Source: an uncultured Lentisphaeraceae bacterium
GTDB lineage: Bacteria; Verrucomicrobiota; Kiritimatiellia; RFP12; DVOR01
Assembly (NCBI GenBank): GCA_949282555.1
Contig: CASDPK010000024.1
Coordinates: 1 to 36,544, forward strand
DNA: 36,544 bases
Direction of reading: 5' to 3'
In this document: piece after piece, positions 23,088-31,141 of the stretch
Position numbering within the stretch: position 1 is the first letter of the stretch
Layout of the letters: every line of letters starts with the position of its first letter
The notes under the pieces: generated by a model
The model's input: the letters and a program-made list of their open reading frames with translations, nothing else
Database searches by the model: none
Told to the model about the DNA's origin: nothing
Made by a program: the position numbers and the translations under genes

Positions 23088-24694
23088 GCCGCCCCAGCAA
23101 GCAATCCGTTCAGTTCCTTGCCGCTTGCGGCAAGCCGTCCCGCGCAATCCCTGCGCCTCCGCCAGTCGCCCGCACCGCCGTCATTTACACCCGAGTGTCC
23201 TCCAAAGAGCAAGTCTCCGGCACATCGCTCGACACGCAATTGGCCGAATGCCGCCGCTTTGCCGATCGTGCTGGATACATCGTAGAAGGCGTGTTCACCG
23301 ATGCCGGCCTCTCTGCAAAAACCGCCGAAGACCGCCCACAGCTTCAAGCCGCGATTCGGCACTGCGTCAAACATCACACCTCGGCATTCCTCGTTTGGAA
23401 AGTCGACCGCCTCTCACGTAACACCGCCGACGGCATCGCCATTCGCGAAATGCTTCGCCGCGTCGGCTGCGAAGTGGTCTCCGCCACCGAAGGCTTCACG
23501 GCCGATCCCCTAGGCGACGCGATGTCGTCAATCCTGCTCACCTTCGCCCAGCTCGACAACGCCCAACGAGCCATCCGTTGCCGAACAGGAATGGAAGAGA
23601 CCGCCCTGCGCGGTGGATGGTGCCACAAAGCCCCCGAAGGATTCGACCGGACAAAAACCGCAGACGGGCTCCCAATCCTCGTCCCAAACGCCACAGGGCA
23701 AGCCCTCCAAATCATCCTTAAAAACTACGCAGCAGGCCGAATCTCAAAAACCGACTACTACTCCGAATGCCAAAAGATAGGCATCAACGCAAAAAAAGCG
23801 GAACGCATCCCGCATCGCGACATCTATGCCGGAATCATCCGCGAAACCCTCACAGGCGGACAGCCCGTCAAAGCCGCATTCCCCGGGCTCATCACCCCGA
23901 AAGAGCTCAGCGCCATCCGACAAAAGGCCACCACCCTTTCCCGACGAAACAAACCTACATCAGACCGCCAAGAAGCCATCTACAAAGGCCTCATCAAATG
24001 CGAATGCGGGCGCTCACTCTCGCCCTACAAATCCAAGGGTCACCTCTACTACAAATGCTCAAAGTGCGGAAAGCCCAACATCCGAGCAGAAAAGGCCTAC
24101 ACCCTCATCACTGAAGAAATCAAAAAGGCAGACTACCTCTCAGACCTTCTGAAGGCCGCCACCGTCTACGCCCGCCACGCCGTCAAACGCGAAATCGAAA
24201 ACCGACGCAAACTCTACGCCGCCCAAGAAAGCGAAGCCCGAAAAGCCACCGCACGGCTCAACCGACTGACAGACCTCTATCTCGACGGAAAGATTTCAGA
24301 AACCATCTACACAACGAAATCCTCCGAGCTTCAGGCCACCATCGCGAGGTCTAACCACGAGAAAACCGACGTCCAAGTGTCCATCAACGAGCAAGTCTCG
24401 GCACTTGAACGAGTTGCAAAACTCCTTGAAAATCCAAAGACATTCATAGATGCGCTTCCACCTGATCGCGCACACGCCGTCCTTGAATACATCTTCGGCT
24501 CTTTTGTTCTTACCCCTGAAAAGACCCTAATGCCGAAGTCTAACCCCGAAAAGCCCTCGCTTCACGCCCTTCTCCAATCACTAACCCCTTCAAACAAAAC
24601 GAAAAGCGGCGAGCCATCGCCCGCCGCTTCATCGCTTGCTTCTAATCCTTCTTTTATGGTGGAGGTAAGGAGAGTCGAACTCCTGACCTTTTGA
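23084..24694 (+). CDS. Large serine recombinase (phage integrase)
   Basis: 536 aa. The resolvase-type catalytic domain (about 31-180) has the nucleophile Ser39 in YTRVSSKEQ and the VDRLSR motif (108-113). A recombinase domain follows, then a zinc ribbon (C306, C308, C325, C328), a coiled-coil region (about 385-470) and a tail. It would integrate the phage by serine-type exchange at short att sites. ATG 23084 overlaps the preceding stop. The last codons (MVEVRRVELLTF) are read from the 3' half of the tRNA-Ala gene on the opposite strand, which places the attachment site there. Confidence 0.93.
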   Translation: MSRPSKQSVQFLAACGKPSRAIPAPPPVARTAVIYTRVSSKEQVSGTSLDTQLAECRRFADRAGYIVEGVFTDAGLSAKTAEDRPQLQAAIRHCVKHHTSAFLVWKVDRLSRNTADGIAIREMLRRVGCEVVSATEGFTADPLGDAMSSILLTFAQLDNAQRAIRCRTGMEETALRGGWCHKAPEGFDRTKTADGLPILVPNATGQALQIILKNYAAGRISKTDYYSECQKIGINAKKAERIPHRDIYAGIIRETLTGGQPVKAAFPGLITPKELSAIRQKATTLSRRNKPTSDRQEAIYKGLIKCECGRSLSPYKSKGHLYYKCSKCGKPNIRAEKAYTLITEEIKKADYLSDLLKAATVYARHAVKREIENRRKLYAAQESEARKATARLNRLTDLYLDGKISETIYTTKSSELQATIARSNHEKTDVQVSINEQVSALERVAKLLENPKTFIDALPPDRAHAVLEYIFGSFVLTPEKTLMPKSNPEKPSLHALLQSLTPSNKTKSGEPSPAASSLASNPSFMVEVRRVELLTF

Positions 24695-24732
24695 ATGCCA
24701 TTCAAACGCTCTACCAACTGAGCTATACCCCC
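24657..24732 (-). tRNA. tRNA-Ala (anticodon GGC), probable phage attachment site
   Basis: 76 nt including an encoded 3' CCA (24659-24657). Acceptor arms GGGGGTA and TACCTCC contain the G3-U70 pair that marks tRNA-Ala; the D arm, T arm (AGGAG TTCGACT CTCCT) and anticodon arm (TTTGA/TCAAA around loop ATGGCAT) all fold. The recombinase gene overlaps its 3' 38 bases on the other strand, so after integration the phage has kept the tRNA intact. Confidence 0.96.
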
Positions 24733-24749
24733 GAAGAAGGAATGCACAT

Positions 24750-24779
24750 AATATATCAAAGCCCGAAGCCTTGTGGCAA
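24750..24779 (-). promoter_or_regulatory. Probable promoter of the tRNA-Ala gene
   Basis: On the minus strand, TTGCCA (24779-24774) and TATATT (24755-24750) are 18 bp apart, upstream of the tRNA 5' end at 24732. The rest of the 220-bp gap to 24954 shows no gene. Confidence 0.5.
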
Positions 24780-24954
24780 GACTTTTTTGCAAAAGCGCGA
24801 TTTTTTTGCAGAGCGCCCGTTCGGGGCCGAAAACGGGGGCGTTCGCCCCGTGGAATCATGCGGGGGGAGACCCTTTGGCGCGATTTTGGACGATTCGCCG
24901 TGCGTGCGTTGGGGGCGGATGCCTTGTCTGCGGTTGTGCTATAGTAAAGACGCT

Positions 24955-25410
24955 ATGAAAAAGTTCATTCCTTTGCTTGCCATCACGGCGCTCCTCTCGG
25001 GATGCGCCACCGTCTCTTACCAAAACCTCTCGACGCTGCCCGGCGAAACGTTGTCGGTGCACCGCACATTGGCCCGCTACGAGGGCGTGGTCGATCAGCC
25101 GTGCCGTTTTCTGACCTCGCTGTGCCCGGATCGCTGCGACCATGGCGGGCGTTACGCCAAGTTCGCGATCGTGGAGTACACCGATTACCAGAAGCCCGGC
25201 GAATACGGCGACCCGAAGCAAGAGACGTTCCTTGTGCGCGTGGCCCACAAGGACGGCTCCCCCGATGAGACGACGCCGGCGCCTTTGCGCAAGGTGATCG
25301 GCGAGTTGCGGGAAGGGCAGATCGTCGGCTTGGACTGGACGCACGTCTATGTCACCTCGCCCTCCGGCTCGAAGTGGCCTGAGCGCATTGTCACCCGTTT
25401 GGCGGAATGA
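24955..25410 (+). CDS. Small lipoprotein of unknown function, coupled to lpxB
   Basis: 151 aa. A clear lipoprotein signal (MKKFIPLLAITALLSGC, Cys17) predicts a membrane-anchored protein; the mature part is about 135 residues with three further cysteines (CRFLTSLCPDRC). No family recognised. Its stop overlaps the lpxB start (ATGA, 25407-25410), so the two are co-translated and it may belong to the envelope. The Shine-Dalgarno is weak (AAAGA). GC-rich like lpxB and priA, so part of the core chromosome. Confidence 0.7.
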   Translation: MKKFIPLLAITALLSGCATVSYQNLSTLPGETLSVHRTLARYEGVVDQPCRFLTSLCPDRCDHGGRYAKFAIVEYTDYQKPGEYGDPKQETFLVRVAHKDGSPDETTPAPLRKVIGELREGQIVGLDWTHVYVTSPSGSKWPERIVTRLAE

Positions 25411-26603
25411 CCGTGGCGCAGGCACTCCCACCGCTCAAAGTGATGATGTGCGCCGGGGAGGTCTCCGGCGACATGTACGGCGGCGCGCTCATTCGTGCGC
25501 TTCGGGAGCGTTTTCCCGGGCGCGCGCTGGAGGTGCGCGGACTGGGGGGCGACGCGATGCGCGCGGAAGGCGCCACGTTGCTCTATCATACCGACGCGCT
25601 CGGCGCGATGGGCATCTTCGAGGTGTTGGGGAAGCTGCGGTTTTTCCGGCGCGTGTTGTCGGAAATGGAGGCGCTCGCGCGGGAGTGGCGGCCCGACGTC
25701 TTGATCACGCTGGACTATTACTCCTTCAACGTGGCCCTTGCCGAACGTGTGCGCCCCTTGGGCGTGCGCACCGTGCAGTACATCTCGCCCAAGGTGTGGG
25801 TGTGGCGGCGCGGCCGCATCTATCGGATGGCCCGCGCCTTCGACCTTGTGCTCTGCATCTTCCCGTTCGAGCCTGAGCTGTACGCCCCGGCGGGATTGCG
25901 GGCGCTGTATGTGGGGCATCCGCTGGTGGAGCGCGCCGCCGAGACGCGCGCCGAGGCGCCGCCGGCGTTTCCGTGGTATGGGCGCGATCGCATCGCCCTT
26001 TTGCCGGGAAGCCGCGCGGGCGAGATCCGCGCCATTTTGCCCACGTTCCTGCGGGCGGCACGGCGGATTGAGGCGGTGAAGCACGGCGATTGTTCGTTCG
26101 TGTTGCCCGCGCCGACGCCGAGAATGCGGGCCGAGGCGGAACGCATCATCGCCCGCGTGCCGGGGCCGCGTCATCTCACGGTGGTGGATGGCAACGCCCG
26201 CCACGTCCTTGCGCAGGCACGGGCCGCCATGATCGCCAGCGGCACCGCCACGTTGGAGGCGTGTTTGATGGATTGCCCCGCGGTGTTGGCCTACCGTGTG
26301 AGCCTGCCCACCGAGCTCATTGCCCGCATCGTCACGCTTGGGGCGCGGTTGCGGTTCGCCGGCCTTGTCAATATCATTGCCGGGCGGCTGGTGATGCCCG
26401 AATTGCTCCAGCGCGACTTCACCCCCTACAACACCGCCGCCGAGGTGCTCGCCTTCCTGCGCGACACGCCTGCCCGCCGCGACCTTGCCGCCGCCTATGC
26501 GGAGGTGCGTGAACGCTTGGGCGGCCCCGATGCCACCGCGCGTGCCGCCGCGGCGATCGCCGCGTTCCTTCGCGGCGATGCGTTGCCCGACGGCAACGCC
26601 TAA
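25407..26603 (+). CDS. lpxB: Lipid-A-disaccharide synthase LpxB
   Basis: 398 aa, normal length. LpxB joins UDP-2,3-diacylglucosamine to lipid X to make the lipid A disaccharide at the inner membrane. Family hallmarks: AGEVSGDMYG near the N-terminus, YISPKVWVWRRGR, FPFEPELY, VGHPLVE, LLPGSRAGEI, ASGTATLEACL and NIIAGRLVMPELLQ. It proves an LPS-making Gram-negative host. Most genomes place lpxB with lpxA or lpxD; here it follows a lipoprotein gene and precedes a membrane acyltransferase-like gene, with the next start 35 bases downstream. Confidence 0.97.
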   Translation: MTVAQALPPLKVMMCAGEVSGDMYGGALIRALRERFPGRALEVRGLGGDAMRAEGATLLYHTDALGAMGIFEVLGKLRFFRRVLSEMEALAREWRPDVLITLDYYSFNVALAERVRPLGVRTVQYISPKVWVWRRGRIYRMARAFDLVLCIFPFEPELYAPAGLRALYVGHPLVERAAETRAEAPPAFPWYGRDRIALLPGSRAGEIRAILPTFLRAARRIEAVKHGDCSFVLPAPTPRMRAEAERIIARVPGPRHLTVVDGNARHVLAQARAAMIASGTATLEACLMDCPAVLAYRVSLPTELIARIVTLGARLRFAGLVNIIAGRLVMPELLQRDFTPYNTAAEVLAFLRDTPARRDLAAAYAEVRERLGGPDATARAAAAIAAFLRGDALPDGNA

Positions 26604-26638
26604 GCCGCCGCGGCTCAAGGTTGGAAAGGAGACCCTTC

Positions 26639-27739
26639 ATGGAAACGCAGGTGGCTTCGCCCGCACCCGGCGGACGTGTCCGGATGTTGGACGCGGTGCG
26701 CGGATTCTCGATGTTCTTTATCTGCGGCGGCGAGGCTGTGGTGCTTGCGCTCTGCGCTTGCCTCCCTGGCGCGTGGGGCGATGTGGTGAAGACGCAGTTG
26801 CGCCATGTCGATTGGGTGGGGTTCCGTTTTGAGGACTTGATCTTTCCCACCTTCCTGCTGATTTCGGGCACGGCCTTCACCTTCGCGTGGCGCCGTCAGG
26901 AGGCCAAAGGCCTTTCCGCGCCGAGGCGCTGGGGGCGGTTGGCCGTGCGCACGGCGTTGCTGGTGGCGCTGGGGATGGTTTACAACGGCGCCTTGGAACA
27001 GACCTCCTTCGCGGCGGTGCGCGTGCCGAGCGTGCTGGCGCGGATTGGGCTGGGGGCCTTCCTCGCGGCCCTCCCTTATGTCTTTTTGCCGGGACGGTGG
27101 CGGTATCTCTTCTTTCCCGTGGGGTTGGCGGCCTATGCGCTGCTGTTCGCCGTCTGCGGCGGCGAGGCGGCCTATGCCCAAGCCAACAACTGGACGGGCG
27201 CCGTGGACAGGGCGCTTTTGCCTGGACGCCCTTTGGGCTTTCCCGATCCCGAAGGGGTGGTCTCGACGCTCGGCGCGGTGCTGACGGCCTTTTTGGGGAT
27301 GTCGCTGGGCGATTTCCTCCGCACGGGCATCCGCCGCAAGGCGTTATGGATGGCGTTGGCGGGGCTTGCGCTCATTGGGGCGGCCTATGCGCTCTCGCCT
27401 TGGGTGCCGGTGATCAAGCGCTTGTGGACGTCGAGCTACGTTTGCCTTGCGGGCGGCTGGTCGCTGTTGCTGTGCGCGCTGTTCCACCTGTTGGCCGACA
27501 CGTTCCAATTGCGTCGGAGTCTCTTTTTCCTGACGTTCATCGGCACCAACGCCCTTTGGTTCTACTTTCTCCCGTGCTACTTCAATTTCAGGGCCGCCGC
27601 TTGGCGTGTGGTTGGCGGTTGCACGCGGGCGTGGGTGCCCGACGCCGCGTGGCGGGGCGTCATCGGTGCCGTGGCGGGGATGGCGGCGCTGTGGCTCGCG
27701 GTGTGGCTGTTGCGGCGGACGTCCGCGGCCCGTTCGTGA
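26639..27739 (+). CDS. DUF5009 / NagX-HGSNAT-like multi-pass membrane protein
   Basis: 366 aa with about ten membrane segments. The start 'GRVRMLDAVRGFSMFFICGGEAVV', then 'FEDLIFPTFLLISGTAFTFAW' and the rest match the bacterial relatives of heparan-alpha-glucosaminide N-acetyltransferase (NagX, DUF5009), which are thought to move acyl groups to sugars across the membrane. ATG 26639 has AAAGGAG seven bases upstream. It follows lpxB and is convergent with priA (seven-base gap). The catalytic His of characterised HGSNAT was not identified here; substrate unknown. Confidence 0.8.
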   Translation: METQVASPAPGGRVRMLDAVRGFSMFFICGGEAVVLALCACLPGAWGDVVKTQLRHVDWVGFRFEDLIFPTFLLISGTAFTFAWRRQEAKGLSAPRRWGRLAVRTALLVALGMVYNGALEQTSFAAVRVPSVLARIGLGAFLAALPYVFLPGRWRYLFFPVGLAAYALLFAVCGGEAAYAQANNWTGAVDRALLPGRPLGFPDPEGVVSTLGAVLTAFLGMSLGDFLRTGIRRKALWMALAGLALIGAAYALSPWVPVIKRLWTSSYVCLAGGWSLLLCALFHLLADTFQLRRSLFFLTFIGTNALWFYFLPCYFNFRAAAWRVVGGCTRAWVPDAAWRGVIGAVAGMAALWLAVWLLRRTSAARS

Positions 27740-27746
27740 GCGCTTA

Positions 27747-30008
27747 TCAGGAGAGGAAGACCGCGTCGACATCCACGAGAATGCGCAGGCGGTCGCTGAC
27801 GCGGGTGTCCTTCGGGAGCACGTGATCGCACGCGGCGGTCAATGCCTTGGAGGCGTCGGCCCGCAGGAGCACCTGCCAGCGCCAAAGGTCTTCCTTCCGT
27901 TCGAGCGGGGCCGGCTCCGCCGGTGAGACCTCCAGCCCTCGGCACGCCTCAAAGGCCGCCGCCGCCGCTTTGGCGGCCTGGCAGACGGTCGCCTCGTTGG
28001 GGCCGGTGAAGGTGACGCAGGCCAATTTTTTGTAAGGGGGGAGGCCGGCGATGCGGCGCTCCTCCAATTCCTCGCGGGCGAATCCCTCGAAGTCGCAGGC
28101 GCAGGCGGCCCGGAGCACGGGGTGCTCCGGCTGGAGGGTCTGCACCACCACTTCGCCGGGCAATTCGCCGCGGCCGGCCCGTCCGGAGACTTGGGCGATG
28201 AGCTGGAAGGTGCGCTCGGCGGCGCGGAAATCGTAGGCGATGTTGAGCGAACGGTCCGCCGCGAGGATGCCCACCAGCGTCACGTTGGGGAAGTCGAGCC
28301 CCTTGGCGATCATTTGGGTGCCGAGCAGGATGTCGGCCTCCTTGGCGCGGAAGGCGGCGAGGAGCTCATCGTGGCTGTGGCGGCGGGAGGTGCTGTCGGC
28401 ATCCATGCGGATGACGCGGGCTTGCGGCAGAAGGGTGCGGAGGACGGTTTCCACGCGTTGCGTCCCGAAGCCGAGGCGCTTGAAGATGGGGTCGCCGCAC
28501 TCGGGGCAACGCTCCGGCGGACGCCGCCACGTGCCGCAGAGGTGGCAGCGGAGGGTGTCGTCCTTCGCGTGGTAGGTGAGCTTGGCGCTGCATCTTGGGC
28601 AAGCCAGCGCGTGTCCGCAGCGCTCGCATTGGAAGGTGGGGGCGTAGCCTCGGCGGTTGAGGAAAAGGATGGTCTGTTCACCGCGCGCCAAGCGGTTCCG
28701 CATCGCGTCGAGGAGCGGTTCGCTGAAGAGGGGCACCGGCTTGCCGGGTTCCGTGGCCTCGCGCATGTCGATGGCGGTGACGGCGGGCAGGAGGCTGTTG
28801 CCCACGCGCTCGGGCATCCGCACCAAGCGGTATTTGCCGCGTTCGGTGGCGTTGACCCAGCTTTCGAGGGAGGGCGTCGCCGAGCCCAGCACGCACCGTG
28901 CGCCCTCCAAGGCGGCGCGCATCACCGCCACGTCGCGCGCGGAATAACGGGGGCTTTCGTCTTGCTTGTAACCGCTGTCGTGCTCCTCGTCCACGATCAT
29001 CAGCCCGAGGCGGCGGACGGGGGCGAAGACCGCCGAGCGCGGCCCCACTACCACCCGCGCTTCCCCGCGCCGGATGCGGTGCCACTCGTCGTGCCGCTCG
29101 CCGTCGCTCAAAGCGCTGTGGAGCACGGCCACCGTTTTGCCGAAACGCGAGGCGAAGCGATTGACCGTCTGCGGCGTCAGGGAGATTTCCGGCACCAACA
29201 CGATGGCCTCGCGGCCCTCTTCGAGCGTGCGGGCGATGGCCTGCATGTAGACCTCCGTCTTGCCCGAGCCCGTCACGCCGAAGAGCAGGGTGGGGCGGTC
29301 CGCGGAGAGGATGGCCTCCAGCGCGGCGGCCTGGTTTGGCGTCAGGGCCATGGGGCGCGTGGGGAGGATGCGCCGCCCCGCCAGCGGATTGCGCGCCACG
29401 GTTTGACGTTCGCACATGAGGTAACCCAGCGTCGCCAACTTCCGAAGCGTCGCGGGGGTGGTGCGGAACTCCTCGCAGAGCCGCGCCAGCAACCCCCCAT
29501 CCACGCGCACGATGTTTTCGTAGAGCGTCTTTTGGCGGGCCGACAGCGGCGGGAGGTGGGGCGGGGGCGGCAGGATCGGCGAAACGACGAAGCGTTCCTG
29601 CGCACGGCTTCCCCCTTCGCGCACGGGGGCCGGGAGCGCACTGCGCAGGGCCAGCGTGAACCCCACGGAATAATAGTCGGCCATCCAGCGCAACAGGCGG
29701 ATCGTCGTCTCGGAAAAGTAGGGCAGGGGATCGTCGACGGCATGGATCGGCTTCACCCCCGCGTCGGAGCCCTGCGCTTGCCGGGGAGCCTCCGCGCCGA
29801 AAAGATCCTCCTGCTCCACGGTCGGGGCGGATGGGCGGGTCTTCGGCACATAGGGCGACGTCTCCGTGAGCGCGATCACGTAACCTTGGTGGCACACCCT
29901 CCGCCACGGCACGGTGACGCGCTGCCCCACCTGCACCTCCAACCCCTCGGGGACGGCATAGGTGAAGAGTTGATTCGGCACCCGTTCAATGGCCACCTGC
30001 GCAAACAT
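27747..30008 (-). CDS. priA: Primosomal replication-restart helicase PriA
   Basis: 753 aa. PriA binds collapsed forks and reloads the replicative helicase. Visible: the N-terminal 3' DNA-binding domain, Walker A GVTGSGKT (244-251), DEEH box (340-343) and the two zinc sites with eight cysteines (461, 464, 470, 473, 488, 491, 501, 504), all intact. ATG 30008 has GAGGAG seven bases upstream; the longer frame to 30047 lacks one. Complete and apparently functional. GC-rich. Confidence 0.97.
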   Translation of the reverse strand: MFAQVAIERVPNQLFTYAVPEGLEVQVGQRVTVPWRRVCHQGYVIALTETSPYVPKTRPSAPTVEQEDLFGAEAPRQAQGSDAGVKPIHAVDDPLPYFSETTIRLLRWMADYYSVGFTLALRSALPAPVREGGSRAQERFVVSPILPPPPHLPPLSARQKTLYENIVRVDGGLLARLCEEFRTTPATLRKLATLGYLMCERQTVARNPLAGRRILPTRPMALTPNQAAALEAILSADRPTLLFGVTGSGKTEVYMQAIARTLEEGREAIVLVPEISLTPQTVNRFASRFGKTVAVLHSALSDGERHDEWHRIRRGEARVVVGPRSAVFAPVRRLGLMIVDEEHDSGYKQDESPRYSARDVAVMRAALEGARCVLGSATPSLESWVNATERGKYRLVRMPERVGNSLLPAVTAIDMREATEPGKPVPLFSEPLLDAMRNRLARGEQTILFLNRRGYAPTFQCERCGHALACPRCSAKLTYHAKDDTLRCHLCGTWRRPPERCPECGDPIFKRLGFGTQRVETVLRTLLPQARVIRMDADSTSRRHSHDELLAAFRAKEADILLGTQMIAKGLDFPNVTLVGILAADRSLNIAYDFRAAERTFQLIAQVSGRAGRGELPGEVVVQTLQPEHPVLRAACACDFEGFAREELEERRIAGLPPYKKLACVTFTGPNEATVCQAAKAAAAAFEACRGLEVSPAEPAPLERKEDLWRWQVLLRADASKALTAACDHVLPKDTRVSDRLRILVDVDAVFLS

Positions 30009-30115
30009 CAGGCGGCTCCTCGAAGCATTGGATGGGACGGGTGGCAAAACATGGCCCTAGTGTACCACAGGAAGCCCCACCCAAGCCCATGCCTCCCGCC
30101 ATCCTGCCTTCCGCC

Positions 30116-30148
30116 AGGCTCCGTATCTCATTGCCCGATACGGAGCCT
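30116..30148. terminator. 12-bp hairpin upstream of priA
   Basis: AGGCTCCGTATC (30116-30127) and GATACGGAGCCT (30137-30148) pair perfectly around a nine-base loop. A further direct copy of GATACGGAG lies at 30158-30166. No T tract follows on either strand, so a control element is as likely as a terminator. Confidence 0.4.
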
Positions 30149-30370
30149 CACGCATGGAGATACGGAGTCCCTCAAAATGTCTCACGGGAGACGGGGCCGG
30201 CGTTCCCCTTCTCCTTTGTTTTAATCTCCCCCATAAAGTCGATGGACGTGATTGTTCGGAACAAGACGATTGGGCACCCGCCAACCAAATGGCAGTCTTG
30301 TTTGATAAAAGTGGATCTGTGATCAAGAAACGTATCAACCATGTATTGGATGAAGGGGAATTGGGCAGGG

Positions 30371-30400
30371 CGAACAACACGCAAAAATGCGTGTTGTTCG
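30371..30400. terminator. 12-bp perfect hairpin
   Basis: CGAACAACACGC (30371-30382) and GCGTGTTGTTCG (30389-30400) pair around AAAAAT. It lies in the gene-free stretch, about 90 bases before the rightward promoter, and may insulate it. No clear T tract follows. Confidence 0.45.
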
Positions 30401-30488
30401 TATCTACGGCGGCCCTTTCTTGTAGGAGACATGGGTGTGGCAGAGGGGATGGCAAACGACTCATCGCGTGATTTTTCAAGTTCCCTTG

Positions 30489-30516
30489 TTGACGAGTCGC
30501 TATCTTGTGATATCAT
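30489..30516 (+). promoter_or_regulatory. Rightward promoter upstream of the candidate RNA
   Basis: -35 TTGACG (30489-30494) and -10 TATCAT (30511-30516), 16 bp apart. Transcription would start near 30523, about 265 bases before the next start codon. Confidence 0.6.
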
Positions 30517-30522
30517 ACGGGC

Positions 30523-30764
30523 ACATAGTTCGAGTTGGGGCGGAGTCCCGTTTGGGTCATCCCGCCACGCCTCGGGCGCATAAGATGCGTTCACGCATAC
30601 TTTCGTTCAACGGAAACTACCACCTTCTGTGAGAGGACGAAGTACTGCGGAGGCGCGTTAGGGGTATTCCCTGGCGTGTACTCTCCCGTGCTGTTTTCTC
30701 TCAAGGCTGTGGTAGGCCCCCGTTGGAAACATGTCGGACGGAGGCACGCCTTATTCGTGCCTCC
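30523..30764 (+). ncRNA. Candidate structured RNA or long leader, identity unknown
   Basis: Downstream of a good promoter the sequence folds into a long, bulged rod by eye: TTCAACGG with CCGTTGGAA, CTACCAC with GTGGTAG, TGAGAG with CTCTCA, AGTAC with GTACT, and CGCGTTAGGG with CCCTGGCGTG (with G-U pairs), around a short loop. A terminal hairpin GGAGGCACG/CGTGCCTCC (30740-30764) closes it 23 bases before the next start codon. The rod shape recalls 6S RNA, but I could not confirm its conserved bubble; a cis-acting leader is the alternative. Ends are approximate. Confidence 0.4.
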
Positions 30765-30787
30765 TCCAAATGTCGAGGAGGTGCCTT

Positions 30788-31141
30788 ATGAGCAAAAGAA
30801 AAAAGAAAAAACCTTCTTCTGCCGTGAATGTCGCGGTTGAGAGTGTGTCATCTATTAACTTGCTATCTCTTTGGCAAAGAGACTTTTATAGGTTACATTC
30901 AATCACTTACAAGCAAGAGAATGGGAGGGTCGAGGTTGAGATGGTGATGTACCATCGAACGGAGGGATACGACTTTGCAAAAAACGTGGTGAAATACGTG
31001 ATGGTTGGAGTTGTTATCATTGCGGCGGTTTGGTTGTTTGTTCGTCTCCGACAAACCGTTGTGGGGGGCGTAAGCGTAGGGGAAAAAGCGCCTGTTGCGG
31101 TCTCTGTTTCAATCGGACGTGAGGGCTCATCCAATGAATGA
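30788..31141 (+). CDS. Small single-pass membrane protein, first of a coupled pair
   Basis: 117 aa with a basic start (MSKRKKKKP), a soluble middle and one membrane segment (about residues 68-86, YVMVGVVIIAAVWLFV). AGGAGG lies about seven bases before ATG 30788; a longer frame from 30731 would run through the hairpin. It overlaps the next gene by eight bases, indicating coupling and probable partnership. Family not recognised. Base composition is more AT-rich than priA. Confidence 0.65.
   Translation: MSKRKKKKPSSAVNVAVESVSSINLLSLWQRDFYRLHSITYKQENGRVEVEMVMYHRTEGYDFAKNVVKYVMVGVVIIAAVWLFVRLRQTVVGGVSVGEKAPVAVSVSIGREGSSNE

Larger units (their letters stand above)
1..24694. mobile_element. Integrated lambda-like siphophage (left end outside the window)
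   Basis: A contiguous block of phage genes runs from the left edge to the tRNA-Ala gene. Morphogenesis and replication genes are on the minus strand, and a recombinase operon on the plus strand sits at the right boundary. The order terminase, gpW-like, portal, protease/scaffold, capsid, connectors, gpZ-like, tail tube, chaperones, tape measure follows lambda. The right boundary is placed in the tRNA gene because the recombinase frame ends there. The left attachment site is not in the window. No gene is obviously broken, so the prophage may be functional, but endolysin and everything left of position 1 cannot be judged. Confidence 0.93.
30009..30787. other. 779-bp gene-free stretch
   Basis: No convincing gene on either strand: the open frames here lack ribosome-binding sites and look random. 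It holds two hairpins (30116-30148 and 30371-30400), a promoter (30489-30516), a candidate structured RNA (about 30523-30764) and the leader of the next gene. Confidence 0.6.

Noticed and set aside
25347..26618. Open frame of 423 codons opposite lpxB
   Set aside because: Arg/His/Gly-rich antisense frame; lpxB motifs on the plus strand are intact.
28122..30224. Open frame of 700 codons on the plus strand across priA
   Set aside because: Antisense shadow of a complete priA in GC-rich DNA, with low-complexity composition.
30154..30594. Open frames of 105 and 140 codons in the stretch between priA and the membrane pair
   Set aside because: They contain the hairpins, overlap each other on opposite strands and lack ribosome-binding sites.
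30523..30764. RNase P RNA, tmRNA or SRP RNA as identity of the structured stretch
   Set aside because: The conserved cores I know for these RNAs (RNase P P4 strands, tmRNA acceptor and tag, SRP GGAAGCAGC-type loop) are not present.
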